Shown here piece after piece: positions 23,609-34,757 of a stretch of DNA of 64,000 nucleotides. How positions within the stretch are numbered: the first letter of the stretch is position 1; the number at the start of each line of letters is the position of its first letter. Origin of the DNA: Crotalaria pallida (Eukaryota > Streptophyta > Magnoliopsida > Fabales > Fabaceae); assembly GCA_037953625.1 (NCBI GenBank), contig CM075652.1:71329501-71393500 (forward strand), written 5' to 3'. The position numbers were made by a program, and so were the translations under genes. Below the pieces are notes generated by a model. That model searched no databases, was not told the origin of the DNA, and saw only the letters and a program-made list of their open reading frames with translations.

Positions 23609-24004
23609 ATGGTGTTTGTATTTGGGTTAAAAACCCTCTTTTTCTTTCCCTGTTGTTGCCTCTGCGCCGCCACCCCCCTTCCTCTTCATTCGGCGCCTTG
23701 CTCTCTCTTTCCTACTCGTTTTTCTTCTCCCTCCGCCGCCCTTACCCTCCAAGCTCGTCGGCGCCGTCGCTATCGCGTTGACTCTTTCCCTCCTCTCCAC
23801 CGTTTCCCTCGCGCCTCTCTCTTGTGGCCGCCGTCGCGCGTCTCCCTCAACCAAGTCGCGATTCGCGACTTTTGCTTCCCCAGGGTCGCGATCCGTCGCT
23901 CTCCACCGATGAACGAAGCCCAGCCACCGCCTCCCCTCTTAGTCTCTGCTGCTGCTGCCGCCGTGGAGCACCGCCACCATTCCTTTCCTCTTTTCAGTTC
24001 GTGA
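23609..24004 (+). CDS. Possible LTR leader ORF in C, 131 codons, unknown
   Basis: ATG at 23609 opens a Pro/Ser/Ala/Arg-rich frame through the GC-rich leader, with an Ala run near the C-terminus. The 3' LTR copy (32189-32506) is 105 codons: it lacks 26 codons (78 nt) yet keeps frame and end. No domain is recognised. The GC-rich pyrimidine bias alone favours open frames, and the frame lies in a likely untranslated leader, so this may be chance. Confidence 0.2.
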   Translation: MVFVFGLKTLFFFPCCCLCAATPLPLHSAPCSLFPTRFSSPSAALTLQARRRRRYRVDSFPPLHRFPRASLLWPPSRVSLNQVAIRDFCFPRVAIRRSPPMNEAQPPPPLLVSAAAAAVEHRHHSFPLFSS

Positions 24005-25084
24005 CGCAGGGCCACGGATCTATCACCGTCACGGCCATGGGGTGCGGTGATGAGGGTGTTGTTGCTGCTGTGTTTGCTAAGAACTGAGGTCGCCACCGAC
24101 GCCGGTATCGCCGTTACCGTCACCGTTATCGTGACCGTGCTTCGAACCAGATTGGAGTGGAGCAAGGGAATCGAGCTAATCCCCTCTGTTGCTTCAAAAG
24201 TTGATTTGTGGGTATATCTCTAATACCTTTTTAATTGCTTTATGTTGTGTTTTAATCTTAGTACTAATATTGATTTTAATGTTATAGGCAATAATTATTT
24301 AGTATGAAATTGTTTTAGAAATTAAATTGTATTATAGTTTATATTGATTTTAATGATACTGTTATTAATGATGATTTTAAGGGGTCACTTTAATTTGTAA
24401 CAACATCGAATTAAACGTATGTCAAATGAATCGTTTTAAAGAGTATTTTAGTTAAATGTGTTGAGTTCCTAAGTAATTGAGTTGTTGTTTAGCTTGGTGG
24501 GCTTATCCCTAGGCTGAACAATACATCAGTTAATTAGGAACCGGATATATCCGACATACATTAATTCGAGTTTAAACCTATCTTGAACTTTAAATTCTAA
24601 ATTGAAGGAGAGTGTAGCTAATTGGATTTGGAAATGTGATTTGCTTATTTTGAACAAAGGCCACTCTCTTTTTAATTCAGAAATTATGGTTCAAGAAGCT
24701 AAAGGTACATGATTTTAATATATTATGATACTTTTGTCGGTTTCAAAAGTTAGCGTATTTTTCGAAAGAAGTTATATTATTTTGAATAAAAAGGGCATGA
24801 TCTCGAGTTTAAATTTTATTTGGTCTTGATTTATGAACTTGGATAAAATAATATTATGATTTGGAATCAAATATAATACTTGTCAAGTTTCAATATTTTG
24901 TATTTAGTTTATTTTAGTTCCAGGGTGCAAAGTTTTGAAGTGTTTAATTTTAGTGTGATCTCAAAGTAATTATTATTGTTTTGTATGGCATAGTTAGATG
25001 TCGACGGACTTTAGGACCAGCCGCAATGCTAAGCTACGTTTGGGCATCATTATACGAAAAGAGGCATGTTTAAGGAAATGCGAG

Positions 25085-26214
25085 GTAAGGAGTGAGTATT
25101 ACCTTTATTGTAGAAAATAAATTCTAGTTAGTATATAGTGATTGCTAAGAATATGTGTTAGTGTGTGATTTATTATTAAATGGAAATTAATAAGTATATG
25201 CTAAATGTGTAAATGATTGTGTGGAAATCATGTTAATAATTGTGATTAGTTGTTGTGTAACTTTATTATGTATGTCTACATGAGAAACTGAAATATATGC
25301 ATATTTGTGGCTACGTGAGTATGTGAGTTGTTGTGATTATTATGATATTTAATATTGGAATGAATGTCTCTTTGAAATTACCTTGTATTTTTGGAATTTA
25401 AAAGTATGCTGAGATGATAAAATGGAATTAATGAGAATGAGTACAAAGAGATGAAATAAGTGAAATAAAGTGTTAAAAGATTTAAAGGAAAAAGAGTGTG
25501 TGATCCAGATCTTGTAAGACATTGTCCTTAGGAGACTGTACGCATAGATCGCGTAAGACACACATTGTGCGCAGCTGTAAGACGTTGTCCTTAGGAGACT
25601 GTACGCAGTTATGGACACACGCACCATATATCAATAATGTTATAATTGGATTGTGCTACTCCAGATCTTGTAAGACGTTGTCCTTAGGAGACTGTACGCA
25701 TAGATCGCGTAAGACACACATTGTGTGCAGCTGTAAGACGTTGTCCTTAGGAGACTGTACGCAATGATGGATGCACATTTTGATTTTGGGAATCCAGATC
25801 TTGTAAGACGTTGTCCTTAAGAGACTGTACGCATAGACCGCGTAAGACACACATTGTGTGCAGCTGTAAGACGTTGTCCTTAGGAGACTGTACGCAATGA
25901 TGGATCCCCGTGATAAATTCTAAAAAGCTATGTAAAACTCCAAAGAGTATGAGAAAAGAAAATGTGAAATTAAGCAAAGAGTTGAGAAAGATATCAGGTT
26001 GTATAAGTTGTAAATGTATGAAATAAAAGAGTTTAAAGAATTATAAAAGAACTGTTTGTGATTGGCATAAATGTGTGTGACTTGGCTGGCTGTGATTTGT
26101 TGATATTATGTGAATTATATGACTAAGTGTGTTTGACTTAGTTGATTATTATGTCTAGTTAGAGACTACTTTTCTACTTCTCGTGTAGTGCTCACCTCCT
26201 TAATATTTTTTCAG
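25085..26214 (+). other. Putative intron inside the 5' LTR of C
   Basis: Donor-like GCGAG|GTAAGGAGTGAG. Acceptor: GTGCTCACCTCC, then TTTTTTCAG|GTGCAG, with CTCAC as a possible branch site. The 3' LTR has the same signals at 33587 and 34717. Length 1,130 nt; it contains the tandem array. Confidence 0.5.
25504..25903 (+). repeat. Tandem array in 5' LTR of C, three units
   Basis: Units start CCAGATCTTGTAAGAC at 25504, 25661 and 25794. Each has two copies of the core TTGTCCTTAGGAGACTGTAC, separated by AGATCGCGTAAGACACAC. The matching array in the 3' LTR is at 34010-34408. Confidence 0.9.
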
Positions 26215-26240
26215 GTGCAGTGTTGAGCTTGCATTATTTT

Positions 26241-26275
26241 TGGCCGAGCAGGAGTACACTCCGGAGTGGAGTGTA
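26241..26275 (+). promoter_or_regulatory. GGCCGAGCAGG word plus hairpin, 5' LTR of C
   Basis: GGCCGAGCAGG (26242-26252) is followed by stem TACACTCC (26255-26262), loop GGAGT and stem GGAGTGTA (26268-26275). It lies 30-60 nt after the acceptor-like AG. Related hairpins with different but still paired stems occur in B and E, as expected for a conserved RNA structure. Confidence 0.6.
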
Positions 26276-26588
26276 AGCTAGTTAGAAGAGAAAGTGTTTT
26301 ATTTTGTTATCTTTAAATTCATTTTAGTTTTATTGTATTTCATCCGTGTGAGCCTTGAGGATGTTTTATTGGGTTCCCAGGGCACGTAAATCAAATTAAA
26401 TTGTTTATTAATATTTTTTGGACTGTACTGGTTGACAGGTTTATAAATGTTATTTTTGGGAAAGTCCGATAAACAGAGAAGACTTTGTTGGATTTTCGTT
26501 AAGATTTAAACGAAATTTTCAAGTACTAATTTTTAAAATCAACTTAATTATTGTAATTAATCTATTTTAATATAACGGTGTTACAGTT

Positions 26589-26600
26589 TGGTATCAGAGC
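26589..26600 (+). other. Primer-binding site of C
   Basis: TGGTATCAGAGC, 3 nt after the LTR end, complementary to the 3' end of initiator Met tRNA. Confidence 0.9.
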
Positions 26601-29085
26601 AGTTTTTCTCGACCTTGGAGTAACTCATTACTCCTGTTGTGTTACTCATCAAGCGAGTAACTGATAGATAGTATCTAAGTTATGTAATAGAGTAGCTGGT
26701 TGCTAACCTTATATTGAAAATTTTTGTATTGAAGCAAATAGTGTTTGATTGAATTTTAAAAAAAAATAGTTTTGGTTTATGTGTCTCAAGTTGTTGCCGA
26801 AAGAACCTGATTTCTTGGAAAATGGACGTTGTCGCATTTAGAAAATGGATGAAGTACGAGATTAAGGAAAGTGAAAGAACTCCCAACGGGCTAGAGCAAA
26901 TAATTGCTACCCCAACGGGAAGGAACGATCCTTGGTTTTGAATTAAGTACGCCAATTTTTAAATGTGCCAATGCAACATTGTATTTTTATGTTTTTGAAT
27001 GTTTGAAACTTAGGTAGGACGAAGTGAGCTTACCACCAAGGTAATGTATAATCGAGACTGGCCATCTTGAGGATTACATTTGTTGGAAGGTGAAATCATC
27101 AAGTCCCCGAGTTTCATAATATTTCTTAATTTGTGTAATGTCTGAAAACCTTGGGGGAAATAGTATGTTTTTGTTCAATTCCATAGATCCCTAAGCACCC
27201 TCAAATCAGAGTGCGCAGCGGATCTAACCGAAAATCATTTCGAGTATTTAGTAAGCTTTGATCATTGGATTTTATTTTAGATGATTTTTTCTTTTTAAAT
27301 CCTTGGATAATTTTTCTTTTCAGTCGAACAAACTTTTTTTTGGAAATCTTCATAAGTGATCTACTACCTAGACAAGAAGGGTAATCGATTACTGGCCTAA
27401 AGTAATCGGTTACCTCCTTGATGCAACAATTATAGTACAATTTTCAGGGGTCAAGTAATCGATTACCACCTCCAAAAGTAATCGGTTACTTCACCAAAAC
27501 TCAAAGTAATCGATTATGCTACCAATGTAATCGGTTACTTTTGCTGCAACTTTTGTATGATTATTACCAGGGAGCAAGTAATCGGTTACTCCCTTCAAAG
27601 TAATCAATTACCTTGCTGAAAATCCTATTTTGATGGTTTTCAACTCAAAATCATTTCCTTATGTTCCTATTTTCATGCAAGCTTGATCCACTACCCATAA
27701 CCTTACCTAAACTTAGAAATTCGCAATATTTTATTTTGATTTTAGACTTTGAGAATTTGTTACTTTTAAGTTCTCTAGTTTACTACCTTGTTTCCAATCC
27801 ACTTGAAAGAATATGTTTGTGGAGATGATAATTTGCTTTGTTTGTCAATGACTTATCTCTTACATTTTTGTATAATTAGTTTCTCTTGCTTTTGGATTCC
27901 TCTTTGATTTAGCCTTTATGAACTTAATTTCATGGATTTTTGTTTTAGAGTTTATGTAAAATGCAAGTTAGATTGTTGACTTGTGGTTTAAATGAATTTG
28001 TTCCATGACCTTGCATGATTGCATACACGTGTGTCTGAAAATGAAGTATTTTGGATTTTGAGCCATTGACTACTTCCTTTTGAAATAAAAATTGTTCAAC
28101 AAGTTTCAACAAGTAGCTCTCTTGATTAGCACATTACCCATTACTTTTTATATTAGTATTGGCCACTACCAACCTATTATGTTACTTAGTTTATTTCAAG
28201 AAGTTTTCCAAAACTATCATGCCAGAGAAAATGTTCTTGAACACTAGTCTAACGAACTTTGATTCTTTTCAGGTTTTAATTTTCTTCTTGTAAATTTAAA
28301 ATGACATTCATTTAAGTTAATGGCACTCTATTGGTTGATTCATGATTTCTAATTCTTATCTTTTTGGGATTTAAGTGTCTGCATAGATCTTCTTATATGC
28401 TTTATTTCTTAGAGAAAAGAGATGTGTCACTCTTCCTGTTTCAAGCTTTTACAAAATTAATACCACATTCGGACGTGCAATTGAATTGGGTTCTCCTTAC
28501 AAAAATATTTCTCCGTAAGATTTTCAGAAATGGTATCATTTTAGGTGCTGAACTTATTATCCGAATTCAAACCATACGCATAATGCTGATTTTGTTTAGA
28601 CCATTTGGATTTTTAAAACTCCTACTTTGCATTGTAATTTGTGTTATGCCTCTTTGAGATTTGAATTCGTTTTACAATTTTGACAGAGTTAAAATATCCT
28701 TCCAATAGCTATCACCTGCTAAACGTCAAAATACTTCTTCAATTTTGAGAACTTAAATGATTTGGTTTGGAAATGACTTAAATGTAATTGTTATTTCGTA
28801 CATCAAGTTATGATTTCTCTAGTTGGTATTGTCATGAGAGATGGTTCTCCTCTTTGATTGAATTCGAGAACCTTTTTACTTACCTAATTAACGACATTCT
28901 TTTGCTACCGCTAAATTATTAGTGCCACTAAGGTTTTACATGTCCTGTTATATTGAATGATGTTAGAAGATCCTCGTGCTATTTGTAGTACTGGTTTTAA
29001 ATTTATTAGCATGATGGTCAAAGATTCTTGAAAATCCTAACCTTACGGTTTTCTCTAGTCAAATTTCGAGGACGAAATTTCTTTT
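26601..29085 (+). other. Internal region of C, no protein domain
   Basis: About 2.5 kb of AT-rich DNA between PBS and polypurine tract. I find no zinc knuckle, protease, RT or integrase motif; the longest frame (28364-28657, 97 codons) is unremarkable. It carries the ATCGAT/ATCGGT array at 27381-27612 and ends with TTTCGAGGACGAAATTTC, the standard 3' signature. C is therefore a large non-coding (LARD-like) element. Confidence 0.7.
27381..27612 (+). repeat. GTAATCGATTAC/GTAATCGGTTAC word array
   Basis: Eight words: GTAATCGATTAC (perfect palindrome) and near copies alternate with GTAATCGGTTAC, in pairs separated by about 9-16 nt, then about 40 nt to the next pair in places. Spacers are not conserved. 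Confidence 0.85.
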
Positions 29086-29480
29086 TGGGGTGTAACACCC
29101 CGTAATATAATTAATAATAAACAATAAACGTTTGAAAAATGAAACATAGGACTTTAAATTTTCTTTTATAAATAAGAGTTTACAAATAGCGTTGGGGGCT
29201 TTCAATTACAATATAATAAAATACACTTGAGTTATTTTTTCGACTGATCCGCTGAGCACTCTGATCTCCAAGCTCCTTGCTCAAGTACCTAAAATGTTAA
29301 CCACATAAGGGTAAGACCTTTTCACAATACAGTGGATTAAAAGATAGTAAAACGGTATATAAAAAAATCTCAAGGATAATAAGTAAATCAAGTCATGGAT
29401 TAACAAAATGAATCACATTCACTTATTAACGAGATCCAAATACATTCCCATATTCATTCTCTTTCCATATTTCGTAAAAC

Positions 29481-29612
29481 TGTATGTCACCTCACGGTCA
29501 GAGGCCAACATACCCACTTATACATTGTATGTCTCCTCACGGTCAGAGGACAACATACAAACCACATATACATTGTATGTCTCTTCACGGTCAGAGGACA
29601 ACATACAAACCA
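29481..29612 (+). repeat. Three-unit tandem repeat in solo LTR D
   Basis: TGTATGTC(A/T)C(C/T)TCACGGTCAGAGG units start at 29481, 29526 and 29574 (about 46 bp each). Confidence 0.85.
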
Positions 29613-30192
29613 TATTCTCTTTTTCTTTTTATCTTTGCACCACTAGGAATTAACGCACCTGCTAGGCAATTCGGCACCTACTAGGGACTTTACACATGTC
29701 AGGACTAAGACACCCATTAGGCATCACCCGTTAAGACAACGCAATTAATTAGCTTTCCATTAATTATTCATTTATCAATTCCAGTCCACAATTTATTAAC
29801 TTTTTCAGGTGGTTATGCAGTGTATTGATCCATTGGTGCACCGACGCCTAACGGGAATTTAAGACCTAATGGGCAATTCGCCTGACAGACAATTAGGCCC
29901 TAGCAGGCAATTCACCATCTAGCAGGGCACCTAGTGTGCCGGGGCATCCAAGGATCAACCACACTGCATTCCTTTTTATTCCAGATCAAAACTCATTCAC
30001 AAAAAGTCAAGCACAAGGTACACATCATCCATCAACTCATCAAGTAATCACAAATAACATTCAATGTTCAACTTCATCACTTTCACAATCAAAAACCCAA
30101 AATTTATGCATATAGATATATCATCCTTTTTCACCAAACAAACACTACTCAAAAATAAACGTTTTTCACACCCACACATTTCAAGTTATAAT

Positions 30193-30193
<1 letters not shown>

Positions 30194-30235
<42 letters not shown>
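30194..30235. repeat. (AT)n microsatellite
   Basis: About 20 uninterrupted AT repeats within solo LTR D. Confidence 0.95.
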
Positions 30236-30238
<3 letters not shown>

Positions 30239-30714
30239 CTTCCGATTCCAATTTATTATTCCTCTTTACATCACATTCTCATTTCAATATTTATACACAT
30301 ACGCCATTAATTACTCACATATAGGGTCACATCAGTTTATCAACCATCAACCAATATCACAAATCAATCGACATACTCAGGTATGTCTCAGAGTACATTG
30401 AATGTAAGTCAACTCCCTAGGGTTCTTCACTTCCTACTTTAATATTAATAAAAAGAGAATTTAACATAAACAATTTAGTTAATATAAAATTAACCATAAA
30501 CATACTAATCACCCCTAAATCAATTCTAATTCAAAACCATTTTGTTACCCACAACCCGGTCTAAGTATTAAACTTAAATCCTATTATACACCCTAACTAT
30601 CCCTAACCCAAAGTGTGGAAAAGAGACTCCCCTTACCTTGGAAATCCTAGTCATAGTGACAGAGTCATTTTTACATCCGCAACTTGCTCCGGGATCAGGG
30701 TTAATAATAACGTG

Positions 30715-31087
30715 CTTGATCAGTGTGGTCATGTCTTTGACAGCTTTTGCTTCCTTGATGGCAGCACGGATATCATCATAGCCATTGTTTCCATTCTTTA
30801 CCCAAATAACATGCCACCCAAGTCCCTCAAAACGACTGTCAACACTCTCAGTAAATGCAATCTCTGTGTCACCATCAATTGAAATGTGATTGTCATCATA
30901 AAAAGCTATTAGCTTTCCCAGCCCCCAGTGCCCAGCAAGTGAGCAAGCTTCATTCGCAATCCCCTCCATTTGACAGCCATAACCCAGTATAGCATATTTG
31001 GAGAAAACAAATGGCATAAGCTATATGCGTGTAATGATCAACTATCTCGCTGTCAGGCTTGTAAATCTAGCAGCTAAGTGCTTCTTT
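30715..31087 (-). pseudogene. Captured transketolase gene fragment inside solo LTR D
   Basis: On the minus strand about 94 codons (about 30996 to 30715) read as the thiamine-diphosphate-binding region of plant transketolase: [59 protein letters not shown] and [11 protein letters not shown], ending TLIK. Upstream, EKHLAAR and PDSEIVDHYT can also be read (31087-31028), but in shifted frames and split from the rest by a 31-nt insertion (30997-31027). The GDG cofactor motif is GYG, losing the metal-binding Asp. After TLIK the similarity stops and LTR sequence resumes. Real transketolase has about 740 residues, so this is one or two exons only. The open frame 31017-30574 still spans the junction into LTR DNA. 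No activity is possible; a chimeric transcript is. Confidence 0.88.
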
Positions 31088-32188
31088 TCTATTCATATGA
31101 GTGGTGCTCCCCTTTGGATAATTTGGTTTCAACATGGTGGCCTTAGTGCCACACGTTGCTATTTGTTTTTTTTTTTATTTTACTTGGGGTGGGCTACGGG
31201 TACATGGGTAGTACTAGGGAAATATATATTTATATATAATTGTGGGTCAATGTGTGTAGGTATTTGGATTATAGCTAAAAGTTTGACGATCCTAAAAATA
31301 AAATACATTTAAGTAAAATAATATTGTATTTTTAATTACTCGAAACTAATTGAAAAATAATAAAGTTACCGGTCCCTCCGAATAGCTATTGCGTAATAAA
31401 AATTATCAGAATTCAAAAGTAAACATATTTTCTCAATCCTGATATTAAACTTGATAAAATATAACATTTATAATTTTGAAATAGAAGATCATCATATATA
31501 ACATATACTGGTAATATATTAAACCGGTCCAAAAGCTAAAAATTAAACAGCCTCCGAACACTATGAAAATTTGCAGGGACGCTCAAAATATTAAGTTAAA
31601 TATATTTTTCTGAAAAAGCTATTTATAAAAATGCCTCTAAGGCTTGCCACTTGAGCTCCCTGTCAAAATGTTAATTAAACTAAATAAAAGTACTACTTTA
31701 TTTTTGGAAAACGTATGATAACAAATTTATACTTATTTTGACTAGAAAACATATTTCAAATATAATGATGAAATCAGAATTTTATTCCGAGACTCAAATC
31801 TTGAAAACATCATATTAAATCATTTAATTATTTTGCTAGAGGTATTAGAAATAACGGGATGTTACATGGGGGAAGGATTGTAACATCCCTAATTTTAATC
31901 CCTAGTATAATTATAAATTTTATTAAATTAAATAATTACTTCTTGAAATCAATTAATCAAGTGCTAGGTATTTTCATAAAATGCAGTATGTTAATTACAA
32001 AAATATATTTCATTTTTAGAATTTAAAGTAAATTTAAAAAAATAAAATAAAATAAATAAAAATATATCTTCTATACTTCATAATTTTCCTATATGTATTT
32101 GTTTGATTATTAAATCCTATTATTAGTTATTCTATAAAAATAATAATATTCTAAATGTTAAAAAAAAAGAAAGGGGGTATGAAACTGT

Positions 32189-32506
32189 GTGGTGTTTGTA
32201 TTTGGGTTAAAAACCCTATTTTTCTTTCCCTGTTGTTGCCTCTGCGCCGCCACCCCCCTTCCTCTTCATTCGGCGCTTTGCTCTCTCTTTCTCACTCGTT
32301 TTTCTTCTCCCTCCGCCTCTCTCTTGTCGCCGCCGTCGCGCGTCTCCCTCAACCAAGTCGCGATTCGCGACTTTTGCTTCCCCAGGGTCGTGATCCGCCG
32401 CTCTCCACCGATGAATGAAGCCCAGCCACCGCCTCCCCTCTTAGTCGCTGCTGCTGCTGCCGCCGTGGAGCACCGCCACCATTCCTTTCCTCTTTTCAGT
32501 TCCTGA
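32189..32506 (+). CDS. Possible LTR leader ORF in C, 3' LTR copy, 105 codons
   Basis: Counterpart of the frame at 23609: same start and same last 80 or so residues (PPSRVSLNQVAIRDFCFP onward), but missing 26 codons in the middle. In both copies the frame survives. No known domain; low confidence that it is translated. Confidence 0.2.
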   Translation: MVFVFGLKTLFFFPCCCLCAATPLPLHSALCSLFLTRFSSPSASLLSPPSRVSLNQVAIRDFCFPRVVIRRSPPMNEAQPPPPLLVAAAAAAVEHRHHSFPLFSS

Positions 32507-34009
32507 CGCAGGGCCACGGATCTATCACCGTCACAGCCATGGGGTGCGGTGATGAGGGTGTTGTTGCTGCTGTGTTTGCTAAGAACTGAGGTCTCCACCG
32601 ATGCCGGTATCGCCGTTACCGTCACCGTTATCGTGACCGTGCTTCGAACCAGATTGGAGTGGAGCAAGGGAACCGAGCTAATCCCCTCTATTGCTTCAAA
32701 AGTTGATTTGTGGGTATATCTCTAATACCTTTTTAATTGCTTTATGTTGTGTTTTAATCTTAGTACTAATATTGATTTTAATGTTATTGGTAATAATTAT
32801 TTAGTATGAAATTGTTTTAGAAATTAAATTGTATTATAGCTTATATTGATTTTAATGATATTGTTATTGATGATGATTTTAAGGGGTCACTTTAATTTGT
32901 AACAACATCGAATTAAACGTATGTCAAATGAATCGTTTTAAAGAGTATTTTAGTTAAATGTGTTGAGTTCCTAAGTAATTGAGTTGTTGTTTAGCTTGGT
33001 GGGCTTATCCCTAGGCTGAACAATACATCAGTTAATTAGGAACCGGATATATCCGACATACATTAATTCGAGTTTAAACCTATCTTGAACTTTAAATTCT
33101 AAATTGAAGGAGAGTGTAGCTAATTGGATTTGGAAATGTGATTTGCTTATTTTGAACAAAGGCCACTCTCTTTTTAATTCAGAAATTATGGTTTAAGCAG
33201 CTAAAGGTACATGATTTTAATATATTATTATACTTTTGTCGGTTTCGATAGTTAGCGTATTTTTCGAAAGAAGTTATATTATTTTGAATAAAAAGGGCAT
33301 GATCTCGAGTTTAAATTTTATTTGGTCTTGATTTATGAACTTGGATCAAATAATATTATGATATGGAATCAAACATAATACTTGTGAAGTTTCAATATTT
33401 TGTATTTAGTTTATTTTAGTTCCGGGGTGCAAAGTTTTGAAGTGTTTAATTTTAGTGTGATCTCAAAGTAATTATTATTGTTTTGTATGGCATAGTTAGA
33501 TGTCGACGGACTTTAGGACCAGCCGCAATGCTAAGCTACGTTTGGGCATCATTATACGAGAAGAGGCATGTTTAAGGAAATGCGAGGTAAGGAGTGAGTA
33601 TTACCTTGATTTTAGGAAATAGTTTCTAGTTAGTATATAGTGATTGCTAAGAATATGTGTTAGTGTGTGATTTATTATTAAATGGAAATTAATAAGTATA
33701 TGCTAAATGTGTAAATGATTGTGTGGAAATCATGTTAATAATTGTGATTAGTTGTTGTTGTGTAACTTTATTATGTATGTCTACATGAGAAAGTGAAATA
33801 TATGCATATTTGTGGCTACGTGAGTATGTGAGTTGTTGTGATTATTATGATATTTGATATTGGAATGAATGTCTCTTTGAAATTACCCTGTATTTTTGGA
33901 ATTTAAAAGTATGCTGAGATGATAAAATGGAATTAATGAGAATGAGTACAAAGAGATGAAATAAGTGAAATAAAGTGTTAAAAGATTTAAAGGAAAAAGA
34001 GTGTGTGAT

Positions 34010-34408
34010 CCAGATCTTGTAAGACTTTGTCCTTAGGAGACTGTACGCATAGATCGCGTAAGACGCACATTGTGCGCAGCTGTAAGACGTTGTCCTTAGG
34101 AGAATGTACGCAGTTATGGACACACACCATATATTAATAATGTTATAATTGGATTGTGCTACTCCATATCTTGTAAGACGTTGTCCTTAGGAGACTGTAC
34201 GCATAGATCGCGTAAGACACACATTGTGTGCAGCTGTAAGACGTTGTCCTTAGGAGACTGTACGCAATGATGGATGCACATTCTTATTTTGGGAATCCAG
34301 GTCTTGTAAGACGTTGTCCTTAGGAGACTGTACGCATAGACCGCGTAAGACACACATTGTGTGTAGCTGTAAGACGTTGTTCTTAGGAGACTGTACGCAA
34401 TGATGGAT
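34010..34408 (+). repeat. Tandem array in 3' LTR of C
   Basis: Three units with the core TTGTCCTTAGGAGACTGTAC, matching 25504-25903 with scattered substitutions. Confidence 0.9.
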
Positions 34409-34757
34409 CCCCGTGATAAATTCTAAAAAGCTATGTAAAACTCCAAAGAGTATGAGAAAAGAAAATGTGAAATTAAGCAAAGAGTTGAGAAAGATATCAG
34501 GTTGTATAAGTTCTAAATGTATGAAATAAAAGAGTTTAAAGAATTATAAAAGAACTGTTTGTGATTGGCATAAATGTGTGTGACTTGGCTGGGTGTGATT
34601 TGTTGATATTATGTGAATTATATGACTAAGTGTGTTTGACTTAGTTGATTATTATGTCTAGTTAGAGACTACTTTTCTACTTCTCGTGTAGTGCTCACCT
34701 CCTTAATATTTTTCCAGGTGCAGTGTTGAGCTTGCATTATTTTTGGCCGAGCAGGAG

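Larger units (their letters stand above)
23297..26585 (+). repeat. 5' LTR of C (3.3 kb)
   Basis: TGTAACATCCC...GGTGTTACA. It contains a GC- and pyrimidine-rich leader (23640-24010), a donor-like GCGAG|GTAAGG (25085), a three-unit tandem array, an acceptor-like TTTTTTCAG|GTGCAG (26214), and the GGCCGAGCAGG word with a hairpin. Confidence 0.92.
29289..30636 (-). other. Putative intron inside solo LTR D
   Basis: On the minus strand CCAAG|GTAAGGGGAG at 30636 and TTAACATTTTAG|GTACTTGAG at 29289 bound a 1,348-nt interval. It contains the tandem array and the B-like minisatellite. The captured transketolase piece lies just upstream, in the first exon. Confidence 0.4.
29091..31866 (-). repeat. Solo LTR D (2.8 kb) in minus orientation
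   Basis: TGTAACACCCCG...CGGGATGTTACA, with target duplication TGGGG at 29086-29090 and 31867-31871; it splits the polypurine tract of C. Minus orientation follows from a donor-like CCAAG|GTAAGG (30636), an acceptor-like AACATTTTAG|GTAC (29289), and the minisatellite shared in reverse with B. It carries a transketolase gene fragment in sense orientation, a three-unit tandem array and an AT microsatellite. Confidence 0.85.

Noticed and set aside
23627..24165. Minus-strand Arg/Gly-rich ORFs opposite the GC-rich leader of C (also 32266-32667)
   Set aside because: Antisense shadow of the GC-rich pyrimidine leader; composition alone explains the open frames.
25349..25977. ORFs on both strands over the C tandem array (also 33845-34480)
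   Set aside because: Products of the repeat unit (VQSPKDNVLQ-like repeats); no start context or similarity outside the array.
29091..31866. D as a plus-strand 3' LTR of element C
   Set aside because: TTTCGAGGACGAAATTTC directly precedes it, but the TGGGG duplication on both sides, the intact C PPT after removal, and the reversed splice-like signals show a separate minus-oriented solo LTR.
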